64,000 bases of DNA. It comes from an uncultured Lachnospiraceae bacterium. GTDB lineage: Bacteria > Bacillota > Clostridia > Lachnospirales > Lachnospiraceae. Under the pieces are notes generated by a model, which worked only from the letters and a program-made list of their open reading frames with translations, made no database searches and was not told the DNA's origin. The stretch lies in assembly GCA_910585215.1 (NCBI GenBank), contig CAJUDQ010000012.1, positions 9,297 to 73,296 on the forward strand, read 5' to 3'. The translations under genes and the position numbers were made by a program. Below are positions 28,301-37,702 of the stretch, piece after piece; position 1 is the stretch's first letter, and each line of letters opens with the position of its first letter.

Positions 28301-29425
28301 CTATTAATCAGACATAGCAATACTTACAGAAATATATGGTCCTGTGTTTCAATACATCTCATGTTACTATTAATCAAGATATAAAACTCCATTAGGTTTT
28401 ATGGCAGAAGAGTTTCAATACATCTCATGTTACTATTAATCAAGCGCAGGCAATTATCATAGAGTGCGCTTTCGTCGAGTTTCAATACATCTCATGTTAC
28501 TATTAATCTGAATGAAAAAGAGATTTACAGAAAGAAGATTATGTTTCAATACATCTCATGTTACTATTAATCGATGGTTTTATCCTGTTACAAGTATATT
28601 TCCAACCAAGTTTCAATACATCTCATGTTACTATTAATCGAAATTCTTTTTTAAATCCCAGGACACAAGCTTTGTTTCAATACATCTCATGTTACTATTA
28701 ATCTGCCTATCTTCCCACATAAACTGTTCTTCTTTGTCCGTTTCAATACATCTCATGTTACTATTAATCATTTTAGATAATATTTTTAAAACCGGCGGTT
28801 TATCATTTCAATACATCTCATGTTACTATTAATCTCTTTAAGCAAAGGACAAAAGCGTTGGGCAAGCTGGTTTCAATACATCTCATGTTACTATTAATCA
28901 ATATCTGGTCTTATCCAGTCTGCATATAACGCGGCGTTTCAATACATCTCATGTTACTATTAATCGGGAAAATGCAGAAAAAGCCCCCTTTCGGAGGCTA
29001 GTTTCAATACATCTCATGTTACTATTAATCAACCATTCTAACTGTAAAAGCAACAAGCTTGGCAAAGTTTCAATACATCTCATGTTACTATTAATCAATC
29101 TTATTTACAGTATAATTGTTCTCGCTTTTTGGTTTCAATACATCTCATGTTACTATTAATCTATGATATGGTCATTTATACGCTCTTGGACTGCAAACGT
29201 TTCAATACATCTCATGTTACTATTAATCCCAACCTAGAGATGAATACGTGGCTCCACCACTTGTTTCAATACATCTCATGTTACTATTAATCAGACATGG
29301 ATGTGGGAAATGGATTTTAATCCATGTAGTTTCAATACATCTCATGTTACTATTAATCTTGCCTGTTCGGAATTGATACGGTTTAGGTTTTCTTGGTTTC
29401 AATACATCTCATGTTACTATTAATC
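25343..29425 (-). CRISPR. Type I-B CRISPR array, 63 repeats and 62 spacers
   Basis: A 30-bp repeat (plus strand begins GTTTCAATAC, ends ACTATTAATC) recurs every 63-67 bp, with spacers of 33-37 bp; I counted 63 starts with no gap. On the minus strand the repeat ends ATTGAAAC, the usual 5' handle of type I-B crRNA, so transcription runs from 29425 down to 25343. The oldest end is 25343, where the repeat has two changes (CCATAC, CTCGTG); variants cluster there. Changes: first base A at 25407, 25665 and 28805; T to C in 25471-25500; C to T in 25537-25566; one base missing in 25990-26018. All other copies appear identical. Open frames on the plus strand inside the array are repeat artefacts. Confidence 0.98.
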
Positions 29426-29592
29426 CCATACCCTAAAGGCCTTTTCTACTTTCAAATATTTCCAATCCCCTCTAAAATCCTTCCTTTGCTCACTTTCTTC
29501 CCAACCTCCCAGTATACTTTTCCATTTTATCCCAAAATGCCCAAATTTTCAAGCTTTTTCTTCTTTTTTCTTTTCTTCCACCTGGTAATTTT
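29426..29592 (-). promoter_or_regulatory. CRISPR leader with array promoter
   Basis: The interval between cas2 and the newest repeat is purine-rich on the minus strand and free of genes. It contains TTGAAA (29547-29552), a 17-bp spacer and TAAAAT (29524-29529), predicting a transcript start near 29517, about 90 bases before the first repeat. A leader at this end agrees with the degenerate repeats being at the other end. Confidence 0.75.
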
Positions 29593-29889
29593 TTATATAA
29601 TCAAATCTTCCCCCGTATTATTATCTGGTGTTCCCAATATCTCCTCTCCAAACACATTATCATTTTTCAGCTTTATAATACAAACAAAATCCTCACTTTT
29701 ATCAATTACTTTCTCCAAATCACCCCTTAGCTTTATCAACAAAGATGGTGTAATTTCCCCTCTAAAAACAGAATACTGAAAATGTGACAGATACTTTTTA
29801 CATACCTTAAACACTTTTTGAACTCTCTTTTCATTAACATCATAAAACAAAAATGCATAATTATAATTTACTTTATCTATTTTCTTCAT
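29593..29889 (-). CDS. cas2: CRISPR adaptation protein Cas2
   Basis: 98 residues, ferredoxin-like small protein that bridges two Cas1 dimers during spacer integration. YAFLFYDVNEKRVQKVFKVC supplies the first strand with the conserved Asp and helix, then YSVFRGEIT. It is the last cas gene, 4 bases after the cas1 stop, and is followed by the leader. A C-terminal extension (EEILGTPDNNTGEDLII) is slightly longer than the minimal Cas2. Confidence 0.93.
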   Translation of the reverse strand: MKKIDKVNYNYAFLFYDVNEKRVQKVFKVCKKYLSHFQYSVFRGEITPSLLIKLRGDLEKVIDKSEDFVCIIKLKNDNVFGEEILGTPDNNTGEDLII

Positions 29890-29893
29890 ATAC

Positions 29894-30892
29894 TTAATAC
29901 TCTTCCTTCAATGAAAATGGGACAAATTCCTTATCTTCCAATATATACTTTATCAATTTGTAACAATCCAGCTTAATCGCTGTTCGATAACTGACTTTTC
30001 TTTTTAATTTCGGATGCATAAATACGGATTCGATTCTATCTTCAAAAGCCGACACAAATATTTTTCTTCCTTCTTCATTTAGCAGGCAATAATTTACATT
30101 TTTATCAAAATGTTTTTCTACCTGTAATTTTCTATTATTTACCAAATCAAATATCGTTTTATAAACAATTACTGGCTTAAATACTTCACTTATATCCAAG
30201 CTGAGTGAAAACCTTCTTTCTGCAGGAGAATGTAAAAAACTAATCCTCTGGTCCAGATGTGTCCGATATATAGCCGAAATAGTTTTTGTATACAGTAATG
30301 TATTCCCAAAAGATATCAACGCATTAATAGGATTATCCGGCGGTCTTTTTACTCTCTTATTCAATATAAAATCTTCTGGCAGAAAATATTGAAAAGCTGC
30401 ATAAAATTTACCCCATGCTTCTCCTTCATATTTCATAATCTCTGGTATTTCCTCAGCCCTGTCAACATCATTTAAAAAATCCTTTTTCAACCAGTCAATT
30501 GTAGCCTTAACCCCTTTTTTATCATGTTTATAATAATGATACAATACTTCCGCCATATTTTTTCCAATTCCTTTTACAATAGCCTTTGCAATATATTCTT
30601 TAGATGTCTTATACTTTTCCACTTGTTTTATCAGCAATTTTCCACTTTGATACTGGTCTTTTGGATAAAAGGTTCCACTATACCCTTCATAATAATTAAA
30701 AAAATGAACAACAACATGATTCTGACTCAAAAAATCCAACAATTTTGTATTAATCGAAACCTCATTTAAACAATAAATTTCCTTTGTATTTTCAATCGGA
30801 ATATACACATTTTTTCCATCCTTTCGAAAACACAGTGAATTATCCTTTCTTGTCAATTCACCCATAGACATAAGATATTTCGTACTTCCCAT
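29894..30892 (-). CDS. cas1: CRISPR integrase Cas1 (type I-B)
   Basis: 332 residues. The metal-binding active site is complete: Glu156 in KYEGEAW, His221 in SFLHSP, and Glu236 in SLDISEVFKP, the typical Cas1 pattern. It inserts new spacers at the leader end together with Cas2, with Cas4 trimming the substrates. AAGGAGG lies 4 bases before the ATG. It lies between cas4 (66 bp away) and cas2. Confidence 0.96.
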   Translation of the reverse strand: MGSTKYLMSMGELTRKDNSLCFRKDGKNVYIPIENTKEIYCLNEVSINTKLLDFLSQNHVVVHFFNYYEGYSGTFYPKDQYQSGKLLIKQVEKYKTSKEYIAKAIVKGIGKNMAEVLYHYYKHDKKGVKATIDWLKKDFLNDVDRAEEIPEIMKYEGEAWGKFYAAFQYFLPEDFILNKRVKRPPDNPINALISFGNTLLYTKTISAIYRTHLDQRISFLHSPAERRFSLSLDISEVFKPVIVYKTIFDLVNNRKLQVEKHFDKNVNYCLLNEEGRKIFVSAFEDRIESVFMHPKLKRKVSYRTAIKLDCYKLIKYILEDKEFVPFSLKEEY

Positions 30893-30958
30893 AAATCCTC
30901 CTTATCTCCTGCAATATTACCACAATGAACGTTTATATTTTTATATCACCATATTTTG

Positions 30959-31450
30959 CTATATATAACAATATTCATAATAGGCACATTTCTTACATGT
31001 ACTCTTCTCCAGTCTTTCCGGTATGCTATCTGAATGTATCATTTTCTCAATTTCCTGAATATAATATTCTAATTCATTCTCTTCCTTTTCATTCAGCTCT
31101 ACAATTATCACTGACTTCTCTGTTTTATTTTTTTCTACGATTTCAAGCTTTCCTTTACGAATCATTCCTTTGCTCTTTAAAACCTTTAAATAATACAGCA
31201 ACTGCCATTTTGCAGCTTCAATATCTGCATCCGACTTCTTTACCTCAGTCACATATTCTTTGGAAAGCCTGTCTATCTTTATATTATCTATCTCTATTTC
31301 ACTATTTTTCCCTTTTGCCTTTTCTTCATGAATCACCTTTCCTATTTTCACAAGCTCACTGTTATCTTCCAAATTCAATTTGTTGCCATGAAGATAACAC
31401 TGGCGTCTGCAATGAAAATAATAATTTATTAATGTTCCATTTATCTGCAT
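30959..31450 (-). CDS. cas4: CRISPR exonuclease Cas4
   Basis: 163 residues from the ATG at 31450, chosen because GAGGAG lies 6 bases upstream; a longer frame would overlap cas3. RecB-family nuclease that selects PAM-bearing ends of prespacers. The four Fe-S cysteines are present: one in YFHCRRQCYLH near the N-terminus and three in CKKCAYYEYC at the C-terminus. GKVIHEEK and the later acidic strands make the nuclease core. It follows cas3 by 16 bases. Confidence 0.94.
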   Translation of the reverse strand: MQINGTLINYYFHCRRQCYLHGNKLNLEDNSELVKIGKVIHEEKAKGKNSEIEIDNIKIDRLSKEYVTEVKKSDADIEAAKWQLLYYLKVLKSKGMIRKGKLEIVEKNKTEKSVIIVELNEKEENELEYYIQEIEKMIHSDSIPERLEKSTCKKCAYYEYCYI

Positions 31451-31466
31451 ATTTTCTCCTCTAATT

Positions 31467-33989
31467 TCAAAAAAACATACTATCACTGTCCAATAAATCC
31501 CTGTTTAACTTGCCATTTATAAAATATTTTTCTCCCTCTTGTATAAACCTCAATTCTCCAATCACATCATTATAACAAAGATTTGGATTTTTCTTAATAG
31601 AGTAAATAAAATAATTCATTTTACTTCTAATCTCAGATAATTTTACCTGTTTTTCAGCATAGTCCATATCGGCCATTAACAATTCTTTATATCTATTCCA
31701 TATTTCTTTCCCATTTAAAATCTCTCCACCTTCCCCCTCTATTATTCGACTGAAATAAACATCCATATTCCATAAGTTATCCTCTATTAATTTCATTCTT
31801 TTTTCTATTTTTCCATAATCTAATTCTCGGATTTCACGATAAAATTCATCCAGTCCCTCTTCCTGTGTACTTTCATTTCTATTTGTTTTTATTAATTTCA
31901 AAACTTCTTTATAATATTTTGCAAAATCCTTTCGTTGCAAAATTTCTCTCATTTCCAGATTTTTTAATGTCAAATGTTTACTTATACGATAGTCATTTTT
32001 ATATATTTGTTCCTGAGAGTCCAAATCAAAAAAATACGCGATTCCTTCTCCATGAAAAGACCTGTTTATTCTTCCGAGGAACTGTTCCTCACTGTCAAGC
32101 TTTGAAATATCCTTATACCCAATTTCCATATCAATATCAACTCCTGCTTCAACTAATTGAGTTGCAACCAGGATACATTCCTCTACCTCATGATTGCGTA
32201 TTGGTTTCAAAACTTTTTCTCTTTCATAAATAGAATCATCTCCTGTAATACAATATTTTGGCATTGTTATTTTTTCAGAATTACAAAGCATACCAAAAAA
32301 CTTTTCAGTTGTCTTTTTTGAAATAAATTCAATTAAGATTCTCTTTTTATTGCTGTAATTCTCTTCTATGTGTTTTAATAACATTTCCAAAGAAAAAGAA
32401 GTATCCAGCAACTCATAAGAAATCTTTACCCTGTTGCAAAATAAATAATGCTCAAAATATTTGTCTGAATTTTTCATCAAATATTTTATTTTCAATTTTT
32501 CCTCTGCAAGCACCTCCAGATTTGGCAGGGTTGCTGACATAATAATGATTTGCATTCCCATTAAATCGGCACATGCTTTAAGGGAAAGAATGATCTCCGC
32601 CCAGATAGAATTTTTATAACTTTGTATTTCATCCAGAACAATTACCGCATCCATAAGCTGCAAAAATCCAAATAAATCCTCTTTTTTGCAGCTGAATAAC
32701 GTATTAAAAAAACTGACATGAGTAGATAAAATGATAGGATAATTCAAAAATTGCCTGTCCAATAATGCTTTTTGATAATACTCCTTGCTGTCTGTTTCTT
32801 CATTTTTTATTTTAATTGGAGTAAGAGAATTCACTACTGTAATCTGCTGTGACAATTCTTTTTCTGAAAAAATTTTTTCCAGATTTCCTCTGTTTTGTTC
32901 TACCAGTGTGTTAAACGGATAAATATAAAATAATTTATTCTTATCCTTCATCATATGAAAAGAAAGATTCAGGGCCATATTACTTTTTCCGCTTCCTGTA
33001 GGCGCTTCAAGAAAATAAATGGATTCTGTCAAAGAATTTAAAAGCTCTTTCTCTGTTTCTAAGAACATACAGCTTCTCAATTTATTGATATCTGTAATAG
33101 TTTGAACTTCACAATCTTCTGCTGCTGATTTTTTCTGTTCAAACTCCCGAATACTCCTGATTAAATCAGTCTTAGAATATACCTCTTTGTAATCCTGTAT
33201 ATTGTGAAAAGACCCAAATCCAGTCTTGACAATTCCACTGCAAACCTCACTTGTTGCATAATAATCGCACGAAACAAGCAGGGAATATAAAAAACGATAA
33301 TAAAAATACTCTGTAAAAGTTTCCTGCTGACTGTTCTTTCTTTTTATTTTCTCATAACTGCGAAGTATTTTATCAAGATTATCATAATTTATACTGACAG
33401 GCATTTTATATACTTTTATCTCTCCTTTGTTGAATAATAATAAAAATTTTTTTATATTATCTGTTTTTAAATTTAAATAATATTCGTGAAAATCCTGAAA
33501 ATCACTGTGATGTCTTGCTATTACAAAAGAATGTTCCAATAACAATACTTTCAATTTTTTCTTTTCATCTTTCGTAAAAACAGGATTTGATTCAATGATT
33601 CCATAAAAATAATCCAGATAAAAAATGGCCGACAGCATGGAATGATTGCTTCCTGATACCCCTTCAAAGCTTCCTTTCAAATAAGTTTTATTTTTCATGA
33701 CTTCTCTTTGAAATACAGGATTACATTTTCCCAAGTCATGAAATACAATTAACTGATATGCCAGTTCTGTAAGAATTTTATTTGATTCCTCTTTATGTTC
33801 AAAATTTATAAAACTGCAAAACTGTTTTATCACCTTTTCGATTTTTTTATCTCTACACAATTCTTCAAAATATTTTTCACATGTATAAATATGCTCCTGT
33901 AATGTTTCATTTCCCCCTTTTTCCAAGGTATGTGCATATATTACATAATCTTCATCAAATATTTGATTCAATTCAAGAAATTTGCTCAT
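31467..33989 (-). CDS. cas3: CRISPR helicase-nuclease Cas3
   Basis: 840 residues. The N-terminal HD nuclease has His84-Asp85 in VFHDLGKCNPVF and later ARHHSDF. The SF2 helicase follows with Walker A EAPTGSGKSN, the DExH-type box VLDEIQSYK, motif III SATLPN, and motif VI in EEQFLGRINRS. It is recruited by Cascade to unwind and degrade target DNA. A 13-codon upstream frame and a strong hairpin lie between it and cas5, so its expression may be set separately from the Cascade genes. Confidence 0.96.
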   Translation of the reverse strand: MSKFLELNQIFDEDYVIYAHTLEKGGNETLQEHIYTCEKYFEELCRDKKIEKVIKQFCSFINFEHKEESNKILTELAYQLIVFHDLGKCNPVFQREVMKNKTYLKGSFEGVSGSNHSMLSAIFYLDYFYGIIESNPVFTKDEKKKLKVLLLEHSFVIARHHSDFQDFHEYYLNLKTDNIKKFLLLFNKGEIKVYKMPVSINYDNLDKILRSYEKIKRKNSQQETFTEYFYYRFLYSLLVSCDYYATSEVCSGIVKTGFGSFHNIQDYKEVYSKTDLIRSIREFEQKKSAAEDCEVQTITDINKLRSCMFLETEKELLNSLTESIYFLEAPTGSGKSNMALNLSFHMMKDKNKLFYIYPFNTLVEQNRGNLEKIFSEKELSQQITVVNSLTPIKIKNEETDSKEYYQKALLDRQFLNYPIILSTHVSFFNTLFSCKKEDLFGFLQLMDAVIVLDEIQSYKNSIWAEIILSLKACADLMGMQIIIMSATLPNLEVLAEEKLKIKYLMKNSDKYFEHYLFCNRVKISYELLDTSFSLEMLLKHIEENYSNKKRILIEFISKKTTEKFFGMLCNSEKITMPKYCITGDDSIYEREKVLKPIRNHEVEECILVATQLVEAGVDIDMEIGYKDISKLDSEEQFLGRINRSFHGEGIAYFFDLDSQEQIYKNDYRISKHLTLKNLEMREILQRKDFAKYYKEVLKLIKTNRNESTQEEGLDEFYREIRELDYGKIEKRMKLIEDNLWNMDVYFSRIIEGEGGEILNGKEIWNRYKELLMADMDYAEKQVKLSEIRSKMNYFIYSIKKNPNLCYNDVIGELRFIQEGEKYFINGKLNRDLLDSDSMFF

Positions 33990-34014
33990 ATATTTTTCTC
34001 CTTTTGTTTTTCAT
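33973..34014 (-). CDS. Possible 13-residue leader peptide overlapping the cas3 start
   Basis: ATG at 34014 has AAAGGAG upstream and encodes MKNKRRKIYEQIS, ending inside cas3. The cas3 ribosome binding site (AAAGGAG) lies within this frame, so its translation could expose or block the cas3 start. It may equally be a chance frame. Confidence 0.25.
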   Translation of the reverse strand: MKNKRRKIYEQIS

Positions 34015-34065
34015 AAAAATACTCCTTTTGATATTTTATATAAAATAGTTTTTGAAAAGTAAAAT

Positions 34066-34108
34066 AAATACCGCAAAATCTATATTATTTACAGATTTTG
34101 CGGTATTT
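34066..34108 (-). terminator. 16-bp perfect hairpin between cas5 and cas3
   Basis: Arms AAATACCGCAAAATCT and AGATTTTGCGGTATTT pair perfectly around an 11-base loop. On the minus strand the stem is followed by ATTTTACTTTTC, so it can act as an intrinsic terminator of moderate strength, or as a processing or stability element. It lies 3 bases past the cas5 stop and about 77 bp before cas3. Confidence 0.7.
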
Positions 34109-34111
34109 TAA

Positions 34112-34825
34112 TTAATAAAAAACGATATTATTTTCCCCATCACTGTATAATATACTATTCCCCTCTTCCACTACTGCATCTGTAAAAATAAATTTTTTCA
34201 ATTCATAATGATTTGTTTCCTGATTTAAAGCAATGGGAAGATATTCTTCATATTTATATTTCATCTCATCCCAATCATAGACAAACTCTCCCGTTGGAAC
34301 AAGGGAATTTATTATCTGATTAGATGCTTCTTTTTTCTCTATATTCACTATTTCAATATTTGTAATATTCGCTGGATGATCATTTTTACCCAGATATGGG
34401 AGATATATGCATTTCTTTTGCTGTATCATGGAAGCCAGTTTTTTACTTTCTTCCTCTTCGATTTTAATATAAATAATCCAAAAAGGATTGTCTATCCATT
34501 CTTCTTTTATGATTAGATTTCCTCCCTGTTCAAAAGATGCATACCCTACCGTATTATTAAAAAACTGAATTTTTTTTGAAAAACATCCCTTTTTTGCCTT
34601 TGGAATAACAGATATGTTTATATCCTTCAGTTTTTGATAATACTCCGGATAATCCCCATATTGTTCTGAATATTTCTGATATCCCTGATATCCCAAAATC
34701 GCGCCAAACATACCCAGCAATGCAGGCTTATGTATATTTCCATAGGTAAAATAATAATAAGAATTTACTTCCGGATTTTTAAAAAAGGCATTTTTCCCCT
34801 TGAGTTCAAATCTTAAAGCCTCCAT
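34112..34825 (-). CDS. cas5: Cascade subunit Cas5 (type I-B)
   Basis: 237 residues of the RAMP fold. It opens LRFELKGKNAFFKNPEVNSY and then GNIHKPALLGMFGAILGY, the typical Cas5 N-terminus with a Gly-rich first helix. Cas5 caps the 5' handle of crRNA in the surveillance complex. It begins one base after the cas7 stop. The cas3 gene follows after a hairpin. Confidence 0.92.
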   Translation of the reverse strand: MEALRFELKGKNAFFKNPEVNSYYYFTYGNIHKPALLGMFGAILGYQGYQKYSEQYGDYPEYYQKLKDINISVIPKAKKGCFSKKIQFFNNTVGYASFEQGGNLIIKEEWIDNPFWIIYIKIEEEESKKLASMIQQKKCIYLPYLGKNDHPANITNIEIVNIEKKEASNQIINSLVPTGEFVYDWDEMKYKYEEYLPIALNQETNHYELKKFIFTDAVVEEGNSILYSDGENNIVFY

Positions 34826-34826
34826 A

Positions 34827-35774
34827 TTAAGCCTCTTTTCCAGTAATAATATTATAATATTCTGCTCCTTCTATATCTGTTTTTATACTGGTAGTCAAAG
34901 GATTATAATATATCTCTATTTTTTTAATTCTATCCTTTATTTCATTCAATATCAATCCACAGTCAAGAGAAATCGTATTTTTTTCATCTCCTTTTAAAAA
35001 GGTAATATATTCACTCATATTTGGCAGATACAAATCCTCCTCTGTCTCAACAAATAAGCCAAATTCATTCTCACAGCCTTCTTTTGAATTTGTTGCATAT
35101 GCAGTTGCCGCTACAAGGGCTGTATTTTTGAATTTTTTATAATCCTCTTCTGTATACCCTTCTGTAACTCCCAGTTCTGCAAATTCCTTATAAGCCGCAG
35201 GATTGACTGTAAAGGGATAAAAATAATGGGCTTCATCACTGACAATTTTAGTTCCAAGTGTGGAATTTTTGGCTTCTCCTTTTTCATCTGTCGTCTTGGT
35301 TCCATCCCTGAACGGAGATAAAATAGGCTGCTCCTGTGCCTCTGTATCTTTATATTTATTATATCCCTGTCCAAACTGTACAGCTCCTGTAATAGAAATA
35401 TTGATTTCTTTTACAGCAAAAGTAGCGCCAAAATTTTTCACATCAACTGCCCGAAATAAATTTTCAAGTACTTCTTTAATATCTTTCTTTTTTGAATTTA
35501 ATTCACTGTCAGGAAAAAGCTGCATATATCTTTCATCAATTGTCTTAGGAACAAGAGACATACCGTTTTTCTTGTCGTCTGATAACTTCATTGATTTGAT
35601 ATATAATACCTTTTCTCCCTGATTTTCCCACATTTTTTTCATTGGATACTTAAATGCTTTATCACTTCCATACACATCACCGCCAGATGTTGTCTTTGGA
35701 TAACCGGAAAAATCTGCATTCCAATTTGACATAATAGATGATACTCCTAATACTCCATACACTCTTTTCTTCAT
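34827..35774 (-). CDS. cas7: Cascade backbone subunit Cas7 (Csh2 type)
   Basis: 315 residues from ATG at 35774, preceded by AGAGGA at 8 bases; the frame opens 12 codons earlier without a site. The N-terminus KKRVYGVLGVSSIMSNWNAD and KTTSGGDVYGSDKAFKYP belong to the Cas7/Csh2 group of type I-B, with VQFGQGYNKY and SPFRDGTKT in the middle. Several copies coat the spacer part of the crRNA. It is followed by cas5 with no gap. Confidence 0.93.
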   Translation of the reverse strand: MKKRVYGVLGVSSIMSNWNADFSGYPKTTSGGDVYGSDKAFKYPMKKMWENQGEKVLYIKSMKLSDDKKNGMSLVPKTIDERYMQLFPDSELNSKKKDIKEVLENLFRAVDVKNFGATFAVKEINISITGAVQFGQGYNKYKDTEAQEQPILSPFRDGTKTTDEKGEAKNSTLGTKIVSDEAHYFYPFTVNPAAYKEFAELGVTEGYTEEDYKKFKNTALVAATAYATNSKEGCENEFGLFVETEEDLYLPNMSEYITFLKGDEKNTISLDCGLILNEIKDRIKKIEIYYNPLTTSIKTDIEGAEYYNIITGKEA

Positions 35775-35837
35775 AACCAATTCCTCTCTTTCTCTTGTTC
35801 CTGTCCACATATTGTTTTATTTCTATTTGTATTATAA

Positions 35838-37676
35838 TTATTTTTCACTGGTATCATTTTCATTGTTATTATTTTCACTATTATCATTTTCATTGTTTTC
35901 ATCTTTGGTGTTTTTCTTTTCATAAATTAAAGAAGATGATACAAATCCTGCCATAATCATTTCGCTGTTTATCTCTTTTGGTTTATATTCCATAATCGCT
36001 GCGGCCATTTTGCCAAACCGGTTTTCAGTATTATGAATAATACTGTAATTATATTTTTTATAAAGCTGCATTAATTTCTCTTTGATTAGCTCTACATTTT
36101 TAGCAACCAGAAATGTATTAATACAAGCTTCGTCTTTTTCCTTTTTCTTACTTTTCGTCAGTAAGTAAGACACAGCCTGTCCCACTGCATAAGCAAATTC
36201 GTCATCAGATGAAAATTCCCAGTCAACCGTTCCTGCCATATTAATATGTTCTCTTAAAGTATTTCTTATCTGTCCCATATTTTCACCAGCCTTTCTGTCT
36301 TCATTTAAATAATTTAATACTGCCCATCTTACATTAAATTGATGCTGTGCAGCAAACGTTCTATTTTTAACAATTGAATTTTTTATTAACCTTAAAGTAA
36401 TCAAATCCAGCAGTTCATATATATAGGTATCTATTCCCTTCCAGAACCAGTTTATTAACTGCTCTCTGCATAGCAGAAAACATTGTTTTATTGTATCGTC
36501 ATTATTAAAAGACAAATCTTTTGCCTCTGCATCAAAGCTGTATCTTAATTTCCCTTCAAAAAACGCAGCATCCAAAGTTTCTTTTATCTGCCAAAGCCTA
36601 GATATATCATTTTTATAGTTTTCCTTTACTTTTTCAGAAACTTTCTCTGAAAGACCAATCCAGTCTTTTAAAACAAAGCTTTTCTTTAAATTTGAATTAT
36701 AATCTACAATAATATCCGCCTGTTCAATCGAAACTTCATTTTTCTCCTTTTTCATTCTTAAATAATATCCAGATTGTAAATATTTTGGCTCTTCTGTATT
36801 TTTATAAGCTCTGATTTCCGGTTCATCGTCATTATTTATAAGATAAACACAATTCTTACCTCTGGAAACTATTGTCATAAAATAATCAAACATTTGATTT
36901 TGCAGTAATGCCTGTTTTTGACTGATAAGATTGGGAGTCGATATCTTTCTTGTCTTATTTTCAAGATAAGGCTTTTTTGCGTTCATATTCATATTATTAT
37001 TAGATAATCCAAATGTTTCTTCACCCTGAAAAATATTAAAATCATTGTTGTTATATATATTAGGAATAATATATCTTTTACTTTCTCTTTCATAATATTC
37101 CTCTGTCTTTTTCCTATCAGAAAATACAAAAAAAATCTTAACATAATCCTTTCTATCAAAATCAATTCCACTCCAACAACTTTCTTCCAATAGATATTTT
37201 TCTATTTTTTGAATCAGACCTATATCTGGTGTTCCTATTTCCTTTTCTACACTATTATATAATATCGGGGTATTTTTTTGACTTTTATATTTTATTTCTG
37301 GATTTTTCAATACCTGATAATAGTTTTGTATAATCTCTTTTGTCAATTCTTTCTTTTGTATAGTTTCTTTTTTTACTGCAAATGAAAGATAATTATTGGT
37401 ATGAATTTTTTTTGATTTAATTGGTTTTTGTGAATTTATCCATTTACTGTAATAATCCAATATAGATATTAAATCATAGTCCATATTTTCAGAACTTGAT
37501 ATATAATTTTTCTTTTTATCATACTCTATTTCCAAAGTAGTTCTTATCTCAAACCCTGAATCCGTAATTTCTATCAAACGATAAGTTCCATTTTTTGGAA
37601 TATAAGCATCTGTAATTACCTTGATTCCTTTTTCCGCTATCCATTTTTCAAAAACCTCGAGATACTCTTTTATCAT
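35838..37676 (-). CDS. cas8b: Cascade large subunit Cas8b (Csh1 type)
   Basis: 612 residues. The large subunit recognises the PAM and recruits Cas3. Identification rests on position between cas6 and cas7, size, and the C-terminal region (AQHQFNVRWAVLNYLN, AYAVGQAVSYLLTKSKKKE, GKMAAAIMEY), which resembles the Cas8b/Csh1 small-subunit-like domain. The last 25 or so residues are a low-complexity Asn/Glu/Asp tail (NNENDT, NNENDNSE), encoded by an AAT/GAA-rich stretch that could slip. GGAGG lies 9 bases upstream of the ATG. Confidence 0.9.
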   Translation of the reverse strand: MIKEYLEVFEKWIAEKGIKVITDAYIPKNGTYRLIEITDSGFEIRTTLEIEYDKKKNYISSSENMDYDLISILDYYSKWINSQKPIKSKKIHTNNYLSFAVKKETIQKKELTKEIIQNYYQVLKNPEIKYKSQKNTPILYNSVEKEIGTPDIGLIQKIEKYLLEESCWSGIDFDRKDYVKIFFVFSDRKKTEEYYERESKRYIIPNIYNNNDFNIFQGEETFGLSNNNMNMNAKKPYLENKTRKISTPNLISQKQALLQNQMFDYFMTIVSRGKNCVYLINNDDEPEIRAYKNTEEPKYLQSGYYLRMKKEKNEVSIEQADIIVDYNSNLKKSFVLKDWIGLSEKVSEKVKENYKNDISRLWQIKETLDAAFFEGKLRYSFDAEAKDLSFNNDDTIKQCFLLCREQLINWFWKGIDTYIYELLDLITLRLIKNSIVKNRTFAAQHQFNVRWAVLNYLNEDRKAGENMGQIRNTLREHINMAGTVDWEFSSDDEFAYAVGQAVSYLLTKSKKKEKDEACINTFLVAKNVELIKEKLMQLYKKYNYSIIHNTENRFGKMAAAIMEYKPKEINSEMIMAGFVSSSLIYEKKNTKDENNENDNSENNNNENDTSEK

Positions 37677-37702
37677 TTTTCCACACCTCCATCCTATACC
37701 TT

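Noticed and set aside
25422..29779. Plus-strand open frames of 60-128 codons inside and just after the CRISPR array
   Set aside because: They are translations of the repeat (SIHLMLLLI and FNTSHVTIN recur) with spacers between; they lack ribosome sites and the array is read from the other strand.
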